A stretch of 64,000 bases of DNA, from contig NZ_FUWJ01000009.1 of NCBI RefSeq assembly GCF_900167455.1, forward strand, positions 1-64,000, written 5' to 3'. The notes beneath the pieces are model-generated. The model did not search any database and was not told where the DNA came from. It worked only from the letters and a program-made list of their open reading frames with translations. Below are positions 1 through 9,150 of this stretch, one piece after another (position 1 is the first letter of the stretch; each line of letters opens with the position of its first letter). The stretch comes from Enhydrobacter aerosaccus (GTDB lineage: Bacteria; Pseudomonadota; Alphaproteobacteria; Reyranellales; Reyranellaceae). The position numbers and the translations under genes were made by a program.

Positions 1-270
1 AGCAGCGAACAGTTCCAGCGATTGATGGCCGACAGCGGCATTGTCTGCAGCATGAGCAGATCGGGTAACGTGTGGGACAATGCCGCCATGGAGAGCTTCT
101 TCTCGTCACTGAAGACCGAACGCACAGCACGCAAAACCTATCGCACCAGGAATGAGGCCAGGGCAGATGTGTTCGACTACATCGAGCGCTTCTACAACGC
201 CGCCAGACGTCACTCCACGATCGGGTATCTCAGCCCGCTTGAGTTCGAGCGGAAGGTGGGATTAGCTTAA
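1..270 (+). mobile_element. IS3-family transposase OrfB, C-terminal fragment (cut by window edge)
   Basis: The reading frame is open from base 1 to a TAA at 268-270 and encodes about 89 residues of the end of a DDE integrase-type transposase. It has the IS3 signature around the catalytic Glu (SGNVWDNAAMESFFSSLK) and the usual tail with RRHSTIGYLSP, and it ends with the normal short C-terminus. The domain catalyses strand transfer during IS3 copy-out transposition. The 5' part lies outside the window, so whether the element is intact cannot be judged. Confidence 0.93.
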
Positions 271-274
271 CAAG

Positions 275-300
275 CCGTCCACCACACCGGCAGCAGCTCA
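275..300. repeat. Probable right terminal inverted repeat of the IS3-family element
   Basis: Just after the transposase stop, the stretch CCGTCCACCACACCGGCAGC followed by AGCTCA resembles the 25-27 bp outer ends of IS3-family elements. Read on the minus strand it starts TGAGCTGC and runs into GGTGTGGTGGACGG. The matching left end is outside the window, so this rests on similarity to known IS3 ends and on position only. Confidence 0.5.
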
Positions 301-498
301 ACTCGAGCTCTAGGGCCGTGAATGGGGATGAGACAGTGATCACTCGCGCATATGCGCTTCAGCGGACTTTTGCGGGTGCGTGCCTAGCCGAATTTGCTCC
401 TTCATGAGAGGAACCTCAAAGCCAGCAGGGCCGATCTCTGGCGCTCGCTTGGTGACACACAAAATCAGCCAATCTGCGTCGCCACAGTCGTCGGTCGT

Positions 499-3400
499 CT
501 ACCGACCGTCTGAGGTTTCTTGCAACAGCGTGTTGGCACGCGCCAGGATGGGAGTCGTCAAGCCCTCGGTAAAGCGCTGGTAGAGGGGCGAGAGCAGGGC
601 ATGGGCCTCCGTGCGGTGCCCCTGCACTTGCCAAAGTTCCGCCAGAGCAAGCGCTGCGCGCAGCTCCCAATACAACGCCCCTTGTCGCCGAGACAGATCG
701 ATCGCGCGCCGCAATATCTGCTCCACCTTTGGGTTATCCGGTTGGCTATGAGCAATCACGCGGCCATGGATACACAGCAATTCCGGCACGAACCGCATAT
801 ACTCCGTTTGCTCCGCAAAGCGCAGCGCGGCTTCGGCTTCCGCGAGACCTTCATCGGCGTTGCCCACAGCGGTTAATGCCTCGGCGAAGTACCCGCGAAA
901 AATCGTTTGAAGTGACCGGTAGCCGGTTGCCTCCATTTGTGCGAGGCCGGATCGTAGAGCCGTGGTCCCGGAAGCTGGGTCGCCACGCATGAAAAGCATG
1001 CGTCCGTTGGCGCAAGTCGCCAGGGCGCGGAAGGTATGGAGTGCGTGGCGATCAGCCAGCTCCAGAATCGCCGCGATATAGCGCTCCGCCGTGGCGAATG
1101 CACCGATTTCAGGGAACAGCAAGCCCGCAGGTCGCGTCATCGCCAAGCATAGAGCAACAGGCTGCCCAGTCTGCTGCGCTTCTTCGATCGACCGTTCAGC
1201 GGCCGAGATTGAAGCATCGATCAGGCCGCGCGCGAGCAGACAGGTCGACAGATGTCCAAAGGCTGAAGTAAGCCCGTCCAGCCCAAGCGATGCCATTTCA
1301 CCTTGATGCTGCGCGACCGGATGATCGTGAATGGCATGCTCAAGCAGTCTGGAGGCCTCGACGTATTCCGCCAGGTACGTTAAGGACATGCCAACCATCA
1401 GGTTAGCCGTACGCGTTGCCGCCAGGTCGGCATCATTACGTGCAAATGCGGCATAACGTCGGCTCAACTGCAATGCCTTGCGCAACTCCACTGAGCGCAG
1501 GCTGATTTGCCAGAGGCCATGCACCGCGCGCTTTTGGTATTCGATGCTGCCGATCGCTTCGGCGAGGGAAAGCGCCCGTGTCAGATTGCTATGGGTGGCC
1601 GAAGTCATACCTTCGGTAAACATCAATGACTGGCCAAGACCGTTGCGCAGAACCATCTCCTGCTCGAGATCGGCGCTGTCGCCCATATTGGCCAGAGCTT
1701 TGCCGACCCAGTTTCTACATTCATCGAGCAGCGACGTGGCCAGCCAGAAGTGCACCGCAGCGGCCGTCAGTCGCCCCCCGAGACTGGGGTCGCCGACGGC
1801 AGAGAATGCCCATGTCAGCGCAGCACGCAAATTGTCGACTTCGCGGGTGAAGGAGGCGAGGGGGGAGCTGGCGCTCTCTTCGTTGGCAGGGGGGGCGAAC
1901 GTAGCGAAGAAGTCGCGGAAATAGTCGGCATGGCGGCGCGCTGTCGCCCCGTACTCGCCGGCACTGTTGAGCTTGTCCATAGCGTAGGAGCGCACGGTCT
2001 CCAGCAAACGCCAGCGTCCGTTGGGGGTACCCTGTTCTAGATTTACGACCGACTTTTCGACGAGGCTCGCGATACCGTCCGCGACGTCCGCCGGCGAATG
2101 CTCACGCATCACCGCGCATGCGGCATCGAAGGAAAACCCGCCGGTGAAAATGGCAAGGCGATGGAGCAGCAAACGCTCGGCGTCCGGCAGCAGGGCATAG
2201 CTCCAGTCGAGAACCGCACGCAGCGTCTGATGGCGCGGCAATGCCGTGCGACGGCCTGTCGTCAGCAGCGCGAAACGGTCCTGCAGGCCATCGGCCACCC
2301 GCGCCAGTCCCAACGACGCGGCGCGCGCAGCGGCGAATTCGATTGCCAACGGCATCCCATCCAGGTGGCGGCAGATATTGGCGATCAGGCGCAAATTCTG
2401 CCGGTCACGCAGGCCGACCATGTGCGTCGCTTCCGCCCGGTCGAGAAACAACTGCACCGCGCTGTTGCCGAGAATTTCGTCGGCCTGAGCGGATTCGTGG
2501 GGCGGCACGTCCAGCGGCGGTACACGGTAGACATGTTCGCCATTGGTTCTCAGCGTCTCGCGGCTGGTCGCGACAATAACTGCGCGCGACGAGAGGCGCA
2601 GGATGCTTTCCGCGAGCTGCGTCGCGGCGTCGATGAGATGCTCGCAATTGTCGAGCACCAGCAGGAGTCGCCGCCCGCCGATGTCCCGGGCGACGCTGTC
2701 CGCCGACTTCGCACCCCTGTCGGTCGGCAAGCCGACGGCTTCGGCAACGGCAAGCGGAACCAGGTTCGGATCCGCGAGCGAGGCCAGCTCGACCAGCCAC
2801 ACGTTGCCATCGAACGCCGGGAGAAGGCTCCGCGCCAACTCGATCCCGAGCGCGGTCTTGCCGATGCCGCCGGTACCGGTGAGGGTGACGAGGCGATAGG
2901 CGGAACAGGCCTGCTGCAGGTATTCGAGAGACGCATCTCGACCGACCAGATCGATTTTCGTCGCCGGCAAGTTCGTCGGGGTGGTCGCACCAGGCGCGGA
3001 GACCGATGATCTCGGCTGGTCGCTGTGGTGTCTCGACCATGCACCGATCAAACGATAGCCGCGGCCCGAGATCGTTTTGATGATGGCGCGATGAGCGCCG
3101 AGCGCCTTGCGGATTGCGGATATGTGAAACTCGATGGCGCCTTCCTTGACGGACACGCCAGGCCATACACGTTCGATCAGTTGGTCCCTGGTGACGAGCT
3201 CGTTTGCTCCTTCCACCAGTGCCGCCAGGAGGTCGAAGGCGCGGCCGCCGAGCGGGACCGAAGCGCCGTGGATCCGCAATTCACGTTGCGCCAGGTCAAT
3301 CTCGCAGTCGCCGGACCGGTAGGTATGGGATGCCGATGGCGGCGCATCTAACGGTGCTGGCGAGGATTCATGGGGGTCGGCGGCGTCCGGGGAGCGCCGC

Positions 3401-3726
3401 ACGGTCCAGTCGCCGAGCAAGCGGTAGCCGCGACCGGATACTGTCTTTAACAAGCGCCGATCCGCACCGAGTGCCTTGCGAATAGCCGATACATGCACCT
3501 GAAGGGCATTGTCGCCGACGATGCTGTTGGGCCAGATCCGCCCCATCAGATCCGATTTGGTAACGACGATTCCCGCCGCCTCGACGAGAGCCTGCAGGAC
3601 GTCGAAGGCCCGGCCCCCTATGGGCACCGCTTCTCCATCCACGCGCAACTCACGCTGAGGGAGATCAATCTCGAGTCTACCTGGCCGTCGCTCCGGATCA
3701 TCAGATTCGGACAAGAATGACCTCAA
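499..3726 (-). CDS. AfsR-like regulator with two tandem winged-helix domains, AAA/NB-ARC-type ATPase and TPR-like C-terminus
   Basis: A 1075-residue cytoplasmic regulator. Residues about 15-107 and 138-230 are two separate OmpR-type winged-helix (Trans_reg_C) domains, each with GGRAFD, an HxSAIRKALGA recognition-helix region and a SGRGYRL wing. A P-loop ATPase follows (Walker A GTGGIGKT, 284-291; Walker B LLLVLDN, 354-360), then a long helical TPR-like region typical of LuxR/AfsR ATPases. Such proteins couple ATP-driven conformational change to DNA binding; the ligand is unknown. One winged helix is normal, so the duplicate is unusual. The reading frame starts at TTG (3726), another TTG is at 3714, and no ATG precedes the first domain. 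It is divergent from the truncated paralogue at 3924. Confidence 0.88.
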   Translation of the reverse strand: MRSFLSESDDPERRPGRLEIDLPQRELRVDGEAVPIGGRAFDVLQALVEAAGIVVTKSDLMGRIWPNSIVGDNALQVHVSAIRKALGADRRLLKTVSGRGYRLLGDWTVRRSPDAADPHESSPAPLDAPPSASHTYRSGDCEIDLAQRELRIHGASVPLGGRAFDLLAALVEGANELVTRDQLIERVWPGVSVKEGAIEFHISAIRKALGAHRAIIKTISGRGYRLIGAWSRHHSDQPRSSVSAPGATTPTNLPATKIDLVGRDASLEYLQQACSAYRLVTLTGTGGIGKTALGIELARSLLPAFDGNVWLVELASLADPNLVPLAVAEAVGLPTDRGAKSADSVARDIGGRRLLLVLDNCEHLIDAATQLAESILRLSSRAVIVATSRETLRTNGEHVYRVPPLDVPPHESAQADEILGNSAVQLFLDRAEATHMVGLRDRQNLRLIANICRHLDGMPLAIEFAAARAASLGLARVADGLQDRFALLTTGRRTALPRHQTLRAVLDWSYALLPDAERLLLHRLAIFTGGFSFDAACAVMREHSPADVADGIASLVEKSVVNLEQGTPNGRWRLLETVRSYAMDKLNSAGEYGATARRHADYFRDFFATFAPPANEESASSPLASFTREVDNLRAALTWAFSAVGDPSLGGRLTAAAVHFWLATSLLDECRNWVGKALANMGDSADLEQEMVLRNGLGQSLMFTEGMTSATHSNLTRALSLAEAIGSIEYQKRAVHGLWQISLRSVELRKALQLSRRYAAFARNDADLAATRTANLMVGMSLTYLAEYVEASRLLEHAIHDHPVAQHQGEMASLGLDGLTSAFGHLSTCLLARGLIDASISAAERSIEEAQQTGQPVALCLAMTRPAGLLFPEIGAFATAERYIAAILELADRHALHTFRALATCANGRMLFMRGDPASGTTALRSGLAQMEATGYRSLQTIFRGYFAEALTAVGNADEGLAEAEAALRFAEQTEYMRFVPELLCIHGRVIAHSQPDNPKVEQILRRAIDLSRRQGALYWELRAALALAELWQVQGHRTEAHALLSPLYQRFTEGLTTPILARANTLLQETSDGR

Positions 3727-3923
3727 ACTCAGGAATTCTAAGATTTTTTCAGACTTCCCGTGGAGCGGTCAACTTGAACGTCACGGACCTGTAGCTATGC
3801 AAATAGCTGCGGGCGCCGACGTGCGCACGACCCGACTATTCAGGAAATCCCAGAACAGCGAAAGGACTTCAGGTTCTGCAGTCCATATGATCCCCCTCCC
3901 AATCAGTTAGCGCGAGTCGAGCC

Positions 3924-4589
3924 ATGAGTGTTCGTTCTGGTTCACTGATACGCGATGCGGAAGAACCTCCGCTTGTGACAGCTGTGGATGCGCCGGCGGC
4001 CGGCGGTTGCGCTCCCGTAGGGGCTTCATCCGACATGCGTGGGGGAGACTCGAGATTCAGCGAGCCGGACCGGACGTTCTTGTTCGGCCCGTTCCGGCTG
4101 ATCCCCGCACGTCAGCTTCTCTTGCGCGATGGCGCCCCGATTCGCCTCGGATCACGTTCCCTGACGATCCTGGCGGCGCTGGTTGAACGACGGGGAGAAC
4201 TGGTCACCAAGGACGAACTGATGGCGATAGCCTGGCCTCGGTTGTTCGTTCATGAGAGCAATCTCAAGGTCAACATGGCAAATCTCCGGCGCTCTCTCGG
4301 CGATGCACAAAAGGAACCGATCTACGTTGCCACTGTCTACGGCCGGGGCTACCAGTTCGTAGCGTCGGTCGCGGTCGAGGCATTGCGGAACACTCAACAA
4401 ATTGATGAGCGTGCGCGTGCGCAGCTCGACCCGCCGCTCACGGCCCGAGAGATCGTTGGCCGAGCAGAAGAGATTGCCAAAATGGTCGCCGCGTTGCGAA
4501 AGCAGCAGTTCACCTGCTTCTATCGATACGCCTCGGCCTCGCCGCCCGAATTGAATTTACCTGGCTTAACGGAACGTAACGACTGTTGA
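3924..4589 (+). pseudogene. Truncated AfsR/CadC-like winged-helix regulator lacking its ATPase domain
   Basis: A 221-residue product. A divergent N-terminus of about 45 residues precedes one OmpR-type winged helix (residues about 48-150: FGPFRLIP, LGSRSLTILAALVER, YGRGYQF). A linker then enters what is normally the start of an ATPase domain (IVGRAEEIAKMVAALRKQQF). The similarity stops there: the last 25 or so residues are unrelated, and no P-loop was found in any frame before the next gene. This reads as a deletion remnant of a long regulator like the one at 499-3726, from which it is divergent across about 200 bp. The DNA-binding domain looks intact, so a short functional regulator remains possible. 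Confidence 0.7.
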
Positions 4590-4632
4590 GGAGAGGAACA
4601 GCATAGGACTTGATCCCATTGAAACAGGCTCG

Positions 4633-5625
4633 ATGGAGGTCATGATGAATCGACTCCTTCTTTCCTTGGCACTTGCCACCGTCTGCGTGCCGCAGGTTCC
4701 TCAGGTCTTCGCTGCGCCGATGGAGAAGGCGGCGACAGGACAGCCCCAAGCGTGGGTCGCCACGTTCTATCGCTCGGTGACGGTCGATGGCGTCAGAATG
4801 TTCTACCGCGAAGCCGGACCGGTCGACGGACCTGTCGTGCTGCTCTTGCATGGGTTCCCGGCATCGTCGCACATGTTTCGGAACCTGATGCCGCTGCTGG
4901 CCGACAAGTATCACGTCATCGCACCGGACTATCCCGGTTTCGGCCAAAGCGATGCGCCCGACCACAAGCAGTTCGTCTACAGCTTCGGCCACTATGCCGA
5001 CATGGTGGATGTGCTCCTCGGCCAGATCGGCGCCGGCCGCTACGCCCTGTACGTAATGGACTATGGCGCACCGATCGGATATCGGCTCGCCCTCAAGCAT
5101 CCCGAGCGGGTCAGCGCCCTCATCGTCCAGAACGGCAATGCCTATCAGGAGGGGCTGAAGGAGTCCTGGGATCCGATCAAAGCGTATTGGTCCAGCGGAT
5201 CGGACAAGGACCGCGAGGCGCTGTCGGGCCTGCTTAAGCTCGAGACGACCAGGTTCCTGTACACCGATGGCGTTCGCGACGTGTCGCGCATCAACCCCGA
5301 CAATTGGACTCTTGATCAGGCGCTCCTCGATCGGCCGGGAAACAAGGACATCCAGCTCGATCTGCTCTACGATCATCGCACCAACGTGCCTCTCTATCCG
5401 CAATTCCAGCAGTTCTTCCGCGACCGCAAACCGCCGACGCTGATCGTGTGGGGCAAGAACGACAAGGTCTTCGCCGAAGCAGGAGCGCACGCCTATCGGC
5501 GTGACCTGCCGGACGCCGAGTTCCATATGCTCGATACCGGCCATTTCGCCCTGGAGGACAAGCTCGACGAGATGGCGCCGCTGGTCCGCGATTTCCTCGC
5601 CCGAAAGGCGGCGGCGTCACCCTGA
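4633..5625 (+). CDS. Secreted alpha/beta-hydrolase of the haloalkane dehalogenase / epoxide hydrolase type
   Basis: About 330 residues with an N-terminal signal peptide (hydrophobic LLLSLALATV, cleavage near VFAAP). The oxyanion region is HGFPASSHMFR. The nucleophile elbow is VMDYGAPIG, with Asp rather than Ser, as in haloalkane dehalogenases, fluoroacetate dehalogenases and soluble epoxide hydrolases. A late acid (WGKNDKVF) and the catalytic His (DTGHFALE) follow. The Asp nucleophile points to hydrolysis through an alkyl-enzyme ester; the substrate cannot be read. In-frame ATGs lie at 4633, 4642 and 4645; the GGAGG at 4635-4639 favours 4642/4645. It converges with the hydrolase at 5637. Confidence 0.85.
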   Translation: MEVMMNRLLLSLALATVCVPQVPQVFAAPMEKAATGQPQAWVATFYRSVTVDGVRMFYREAGPVDGPVVLLLHGFPASSHMFRNLMPLLADKYHVIAPDYPGFGQSDAPDHKQFVYSFGHYADMVDVLLGQIGAGRYALYVMDYGAPIGYRLALKHPERVSALIVQNGNAYQEGLKESWDPIKAYWSSGSDKDREALSGLLKLETTRFLYTDGVRDVSRINPDNWTLDQALLDRPGNKDIQLDLLYDHRTNVPLYPQFQQFFRDRKPPTLIVWGKNDKVFAEAGAHAYRRDLPDAEFHMLDTGHFALEDKLDEMAPLVRDFLARKAAASP

Positions 5626-5636
5626 CGACGCGCCTG

Positions 5637-6614
5637 TCAACCTTTCACGAAAGCCAGCAGGTCTGGATTGACGATATCGGGATGGGTGGTGCACATGCCG
5701 TGCGGCAGCCCAGGATAGACCTTCAGGCTCGCGTCGCGCACGAGCTTGGCGGCCACAGAGGAATTGGCGACTGGTACGATCTGGTCGTCGCCGGCATGGA
5801 GAATGAGCGTTGGCTGGCCGATCGACTTCAGGTCCTGAGTGAAGTCGGTCTCCGACATGGCCTTGATGCAATCGTATTGCCCCTTGATGCTGCCCATCAT
5901 GGCCTGGCGCCACCAGTTTTGAACGATGCCTTCGGAGGCCTTGGCGCCGGTTCGGTTGAAGCCGAAGAAAGGACCGGCCGGGATATCCCGGTAGAACTGG
6001 GCGCGGTTGGTGACCAGCGAAGCACGAAATCCGTCGAACACTTCTTTCGGCAACCCGCCGGCATTGCTCTCGCTGTGGATCATCAGCGGCGTCACGGCGC
6101 TGATCAACACCATCCTCGTGACACGACCGGGTTTCGCGCGAGCAACGTAACGCGCGACCTCGCCACCTCCGGCCGAGTGGCCAATATGCACCGCGTTCCG
6201 AAGATCGAGCGCGTCGGCCAGCGCAACCATGTCGGCAGCATAGGTATCCATGTCGCCGCCGCCGTCGGTTTGAGCGGATCGACCATGGCCTCGGCGATCG
6301 TGGGCGATCACGCGATAGCCGTGGGAGAGGAAGAACATCATCTGGTTGTCCCAGTCGTCTGCCGAGAGAGGCCAACCGTGATGGAAAACGATCGGCTGTG
6401 CGGCCCTGGGACCCCAGTCCTTGTAAAAGATCTCCGTTCCGTCGCCCGTCCTGAAGGTCGCCATTGTCCCAACTCCGTTCGCTGTATCTGCTTCATCGCG
6501 AGCGTGTGCCGGCATCGCCGACACCGCGTGCAATCCCGCCACGCTCAATGCCGCAAGCACCGCGCGTCGAGAGGTGCTTGCAGCTCGGATTCTGGTCGCC
6601 CCGGACCGCGTCAT
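5637..6614 (-). CDS. Tat-exported alpha/beta-hydrolase, non-haem chloroperoxidase / arylesterase family
   Basis: A 325-residue protein with a twin-arginine leader (TSRRAVLAALSV) ending near AHARDE. The mature part has the family hallmarks: HHGWPLSADDW, the Ser nucleophile elbow GHSAGGG, the acid in HAGDDQIVP and the His in GLPHGM. Cofactor-free chloroperoxidases of this family mostly act as esterases or perhydrolases in vivo. Export by Tat suggests folding before transport. It is followed 15 bp upstream on the same strand by the Hsp31-like gene (6630-7397), so the two probably form a transcription unit. Confidence 0.88.
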   Translation of the reverse strand: MTRSGATRIRAASTSRRAVLAALSVAGLHAVSAMPAHARDEADTANGVGTMATFRTGDGTEIFYKDWGPRAAQPIVFHHGWPLSADDWDNQMMFFLSHGYRVIAHDRRGHGRSAQTDGGGDMDTYAADMVALADALDLRNAVHIGHSAGGGEVARYVARAKPGRVTRMVLISAVTPLMIHSESNAGGLPKEVFDGFRASLVTNRAQFYRDIPAGPFFGFNRTGAKASEGIVQNWWRQAMMGSIKGQYDCIKAMSETDFTQDLKSIGQPTLILHAGDDQIVPVANSSVAAKLVRDASLKVYPGLPHGMCTTHPDIVNPDLLAFVKG

Positions 6615-6629
6615 GACGTGTCCTGGCCT

Positions 6630-7397
6630 TCACTGAGCAGCGATGTGCAGTGTCGGTCCCTTGATGTCATGAAGGCCGTTGAAGGCCTTCACGGCTCTTT
6701 CGGCCGCGCTGCGTGCACTTGCGGGATTGGCTCCGGTGATCAGGCGCCCGACGGTGATGGAATAGTCGTCGAAGGGATGCATGGGCGAGCTGTAGTCCGC
6801 TCCGGCTTTGTTGACCGCTTCAACGACGGGAAGGACTTTGTCCGACTGCAGTTTGTCCCAGACCTTCAGCACGATCTCGCCCTCGATGGTGAATCCGGTA
6901 ACGGTCTTGCCGGCGATGATCGACTTCCCGGTCCTGGAGTCGGTTACCCCGGGGAGAAGCACGGGCCCATGGCACACGGCCGTGACGATGCCGCCGCGAC
7001 CCCAGACGTCGGCTGCGATGCTCTGAAGCCCGTGCGCCGTCGGGTAGTCGTAGAGGGCGGCGTGGCCCGCGGACGCGAAGAACAATCCGTACTCACCCTT
7101 GTTCAGATCGGCTGCCTTCTTCAATTGCCCGTTCAGCTTCACGTTGAAGGGGTGCTTGGGGTTCTCGAAGACGGCTTTGTCGTCGCCGGCCAGGAATTGG
7201 CTGGTGAGAGAGAGGTCGTCCAAGCCGTAAGTGCCGGTTTCCGTGGCGAGGTCCACATCGAAACCGGCCTGCGTCAGCACCTCGAAGGGGTGCAGGGCTT
7301 CGGTGAAGAAGAGGCCGGTCCTTGTGCCATCAGGATAGATGATGCCGTTGTAACTGGTGATCGAGATCAGCGCCTTGCGTTGCAGGTCCTTGGCCAT
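6630..7397 (-). CDS. DJ-1/PfpI superfamily protein, Hsp31/glyoxalase III-like
   Basis: A 255-residue class I amidotransferase-like fold. The nucleophile elbow is AVCHGPVLLPG, with Cys followed by His, and the upstream acid is in FFTEALHPFEVL, the Glu/Cys/His arrangement of Hsp31-type glyoxalase III and chaperones. The family removes methylglyoxal without glutathione or repairs glycated targets. A methylglyoxal role would suit the neighbouring dehydrogenase, GFA and VOC genes but is inferred. It has no signal peptide, unlike its downstream operon partner. Its ATG is divergent from the alcohol dehydrogenase at 7614 across about 215 bp, where shared regulation is possible. Confidence 0.88.
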   Translation of the reverse strand: MAKDLQRKALISITSYNGIIYPDGTRTGLFFTEALHPFEVLTQAGFDVDLATETGTYGLDDLSLTSQFLAGDDKAVFENPKHPFNVKLNGQLKKAADLNKGEYGLFFASAGHAALYDYPTAHGLQSIAADVWGRGGIVTAVCHGPVLLPGVTDSRTGKSIIAGKTVTGFTIEGEIVLKVWDKLQSDKVLPVVEAVNKAGADYSSPMHPFDDYSITVGRLITGANPASARSAAERAVKAFNGLHDIKGPTLHIAAQ

Positions 7398-7613
7398 GAT
7401 CCACTCCTCTTATGACCGTCGGTATGTCCGCGGACGGTAGTCGAGTGCCGTTTCGACGAGGAGTTAAGAGAGGTGAATTCTGCGATCGGTCTCAGGGACC
7501 CCGATCGGCACAGGCTGTTTTACCTCGCTTAACCTGCTTCCCCGATGTGCGGCTGATAGCTTCGCCCTCATCGACTGCTGCTCCTGCCGATTGACCGCGA
7601 GAAGGAGGCGAGC

Positions 7614-8669
7614 ATGAAAGCAGCCCGCATACACGAATACGGAAAACCGGTTGTCCTCGAGGACCTCCCGGTGCCGGACATCGAACCGGACGAAATCCTC
7701 GTCCAGGTGAAGGCGTGTGGCATGTGCCGTTCGGACGTGCAGCTGATCGACGGCTATTTCCGTCCCTTCGTGGACATCCCGACGCCGATCACGATCGGCC
7801 ATGAAATCTCCGGCGTCGTTTCCGGGATCGGGAGGAATGTGCCCAGGATGGCCGGCTTTCAGGAAGGCGATCCTGTGGGCGTGGCGCCGGGTTGGGGCGA
7901 CGGCATCTGTCGCCACTGCCTCGTCGGCAACACCCATATCTGCCCGAACGTGCGGTGGCCGGGTTTTGGCCCCTATGGCGGATTTGCCGAGTACCTGCCG
8001 GTACCCGCGCGCTATCTCATCAAGGCAGACAAGGGTCTGAAGTTCGAGCAGATCGCGCCCCTCACGGATGCCGGTCTGACCCCATACCGGGGCGTCAAGA
8101 AGCTGCGCGACGCCGGCGCGCTAGGCCCCGCGAGAGTGATCGGCGTTTTTGGCATTGGCGGACTTGGCGCGTACGCAGTTCAGTACGCAAAGCTGCTTGG
8201 TGGTGGCGCCAAGGTTGTCGCCTTCGCGCGGAACGCTGACAAGCTGGCTATCGCGAAGGCCAACGGCGCTGACCATGTCATCACCGTCAAGAACAAGACC
8301 TCCGTAGCGATCGCGGCAGAGCTCGGAAAGGTCGTGGGCCAGAAGGACCTCGACGCGATCATCGACTGCGCGGGCGCGACGGAGATGATGGAGCTTGCGT
8401 TCAGCCTTCTTGGCATCAGCGGGCACTACGCCAACGTCGGATTGGTCGGAGATCGCATCAGCGTGCCACTGCTCCCGCGTGTGAACCGCGAACAAACGTT
8501 CCATGGCTCGTACTGGGGCAACAATACCGACCTGAGCGAAGTCATGGCACTCGCCGCCGAAGGCAAGATCCGCCACACCTTGAAGACGTTCACGTTCGAT
8601 CAGATCAACGAATTCCTCGACCTGCTGCGAAGGGGAGAAATCGTCGGCAGGGCCGTCATGACGCTCTGA
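7614..8669 (+). CDS. Zinc-dependent alcohol dehydrogenase (MDR superfamily)
   Basis: A 351-residue NAD(P)-dependent medium-chain dehydrogenase. Catalytic-zinc residues are in ACGMCRSD and GHEISG. The nucleotide-binding Rossmann motif is GIGGLGAYAVQYAK. The structural-zinc lobe reads GDGICRHCLVGNTHIC: three Cys are kept, and an Asp stands where the first Cys usually is. Acidic substitution at this position is known in some archaeal and bacterial enzymes, so the lobe may still bind metal. A strong AAGGAGG precedes the ATG. It is the first gene of a co-directional set with GFA, VOC and ABM genes, suggesting alcohol or aldehyde turnover. Confidence 0.9.
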   Translation: MKAARIHEYGKPVVLEDLPVPDIEPDEILVQVKACGMCRSDVQLIDGYFRPFVDIPTPITIGHEISGVVSGIGRNVPRMAGFQEGDPVGVAPGWGDGICRHCLVGNTHICPNVRWPGFGPYGGFAEYLPVPARYLIKADKGLKFEQIAPLTDAGLTPYRGVKKLRDAGALGPARVIGVFGIGGLGAYAVQYAKLLGGGAKVVAFARNADKLAIAKANGADHVITVKNKTSVAIAAELGKVVGQKDLDAIIDCAGATEMMELAFSLLGISGHYANVGLVGDRISVPLLPRVNREQTFHGSYWGNNTDLSEVMALAAEGKIRHTLKTFTFDQINEFLDLLRRGEIVGRAVMTL

Positions 8670-8726
8670 TCGCCCGACCGTGCGATCGGGTCGAAGAGCC
8701 TCATCAGTCGAAAGGACACTCTATCC

Positions 8727-9140
8727 ATGGCGAAGAAACATACGGCCCAGTGCGCATGCGGCGCCATCAAGTTCCAGTTTGACACCGATCCAACCTTTGT
8801 CGCCGTCTGTCACTGCCTTGATTGCAAGAGAGCTTCCGGTGGCGAAGCAGCTACATTCTTCGGCGTCCCCGCGGATGATTTCTCGTTGATCAGTGGCCAA
8901 CCGAAGGCATTTCACTACACCGCCCAGTCGGGCAAGGGCCTCGACCGCAACTTCTGCCCCGATTGCGGGGCCAGGGTGTTCACCAACAACCTGGAGAGCT
9001 TTCCGGGAATGGTCTTCGTCACGCTCGGCAGCCTGGACAACCGCGACGAGATCAAGCCGGTGCTCGAGATGTTCACCAAGCGCCGCCTCAGATGGGCGGT
9101 GCCGCTCGAGCTCCCGCAATTCGAGAACATGCCTGCTTGA
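8727..9140 (+). CDS. GFA-family (glutathione-dependent formaldehyde-activating/CENP-V) zinc protein
   Basis: A 137-residue protein with the Cys pattern of the GFA fold: CACGAIKF near the N-terminus, CHCLDCKRASGG in the middle and FCPDCGARVF later. These bind one structural and one catalytic zinc. The prototype (Paracoccus Gfa) was linked to S-hydroxymethylglutathione formation, but most members have no proven reaction. It sits 57 bp after the alcohol dehydrogenase and 10 bp before the VOC gene, consistent with a small aldehyde-handling operon. Confidence 0.88.
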   Translation: MAKKHTAQCACGAIKFQFDTDPTFVAVCHCLDCKRASGGEAATFFGVPADDFSLISGQPKAFHYTAQSGKGLDRNFCPDCGARVFTNNLESFPGMVFVTLGSLDNRDEIKPVLEMFTKRRLRWAVPLELPQFENMPA

Positions 9141-9150
9141 GGAGGTCGTC

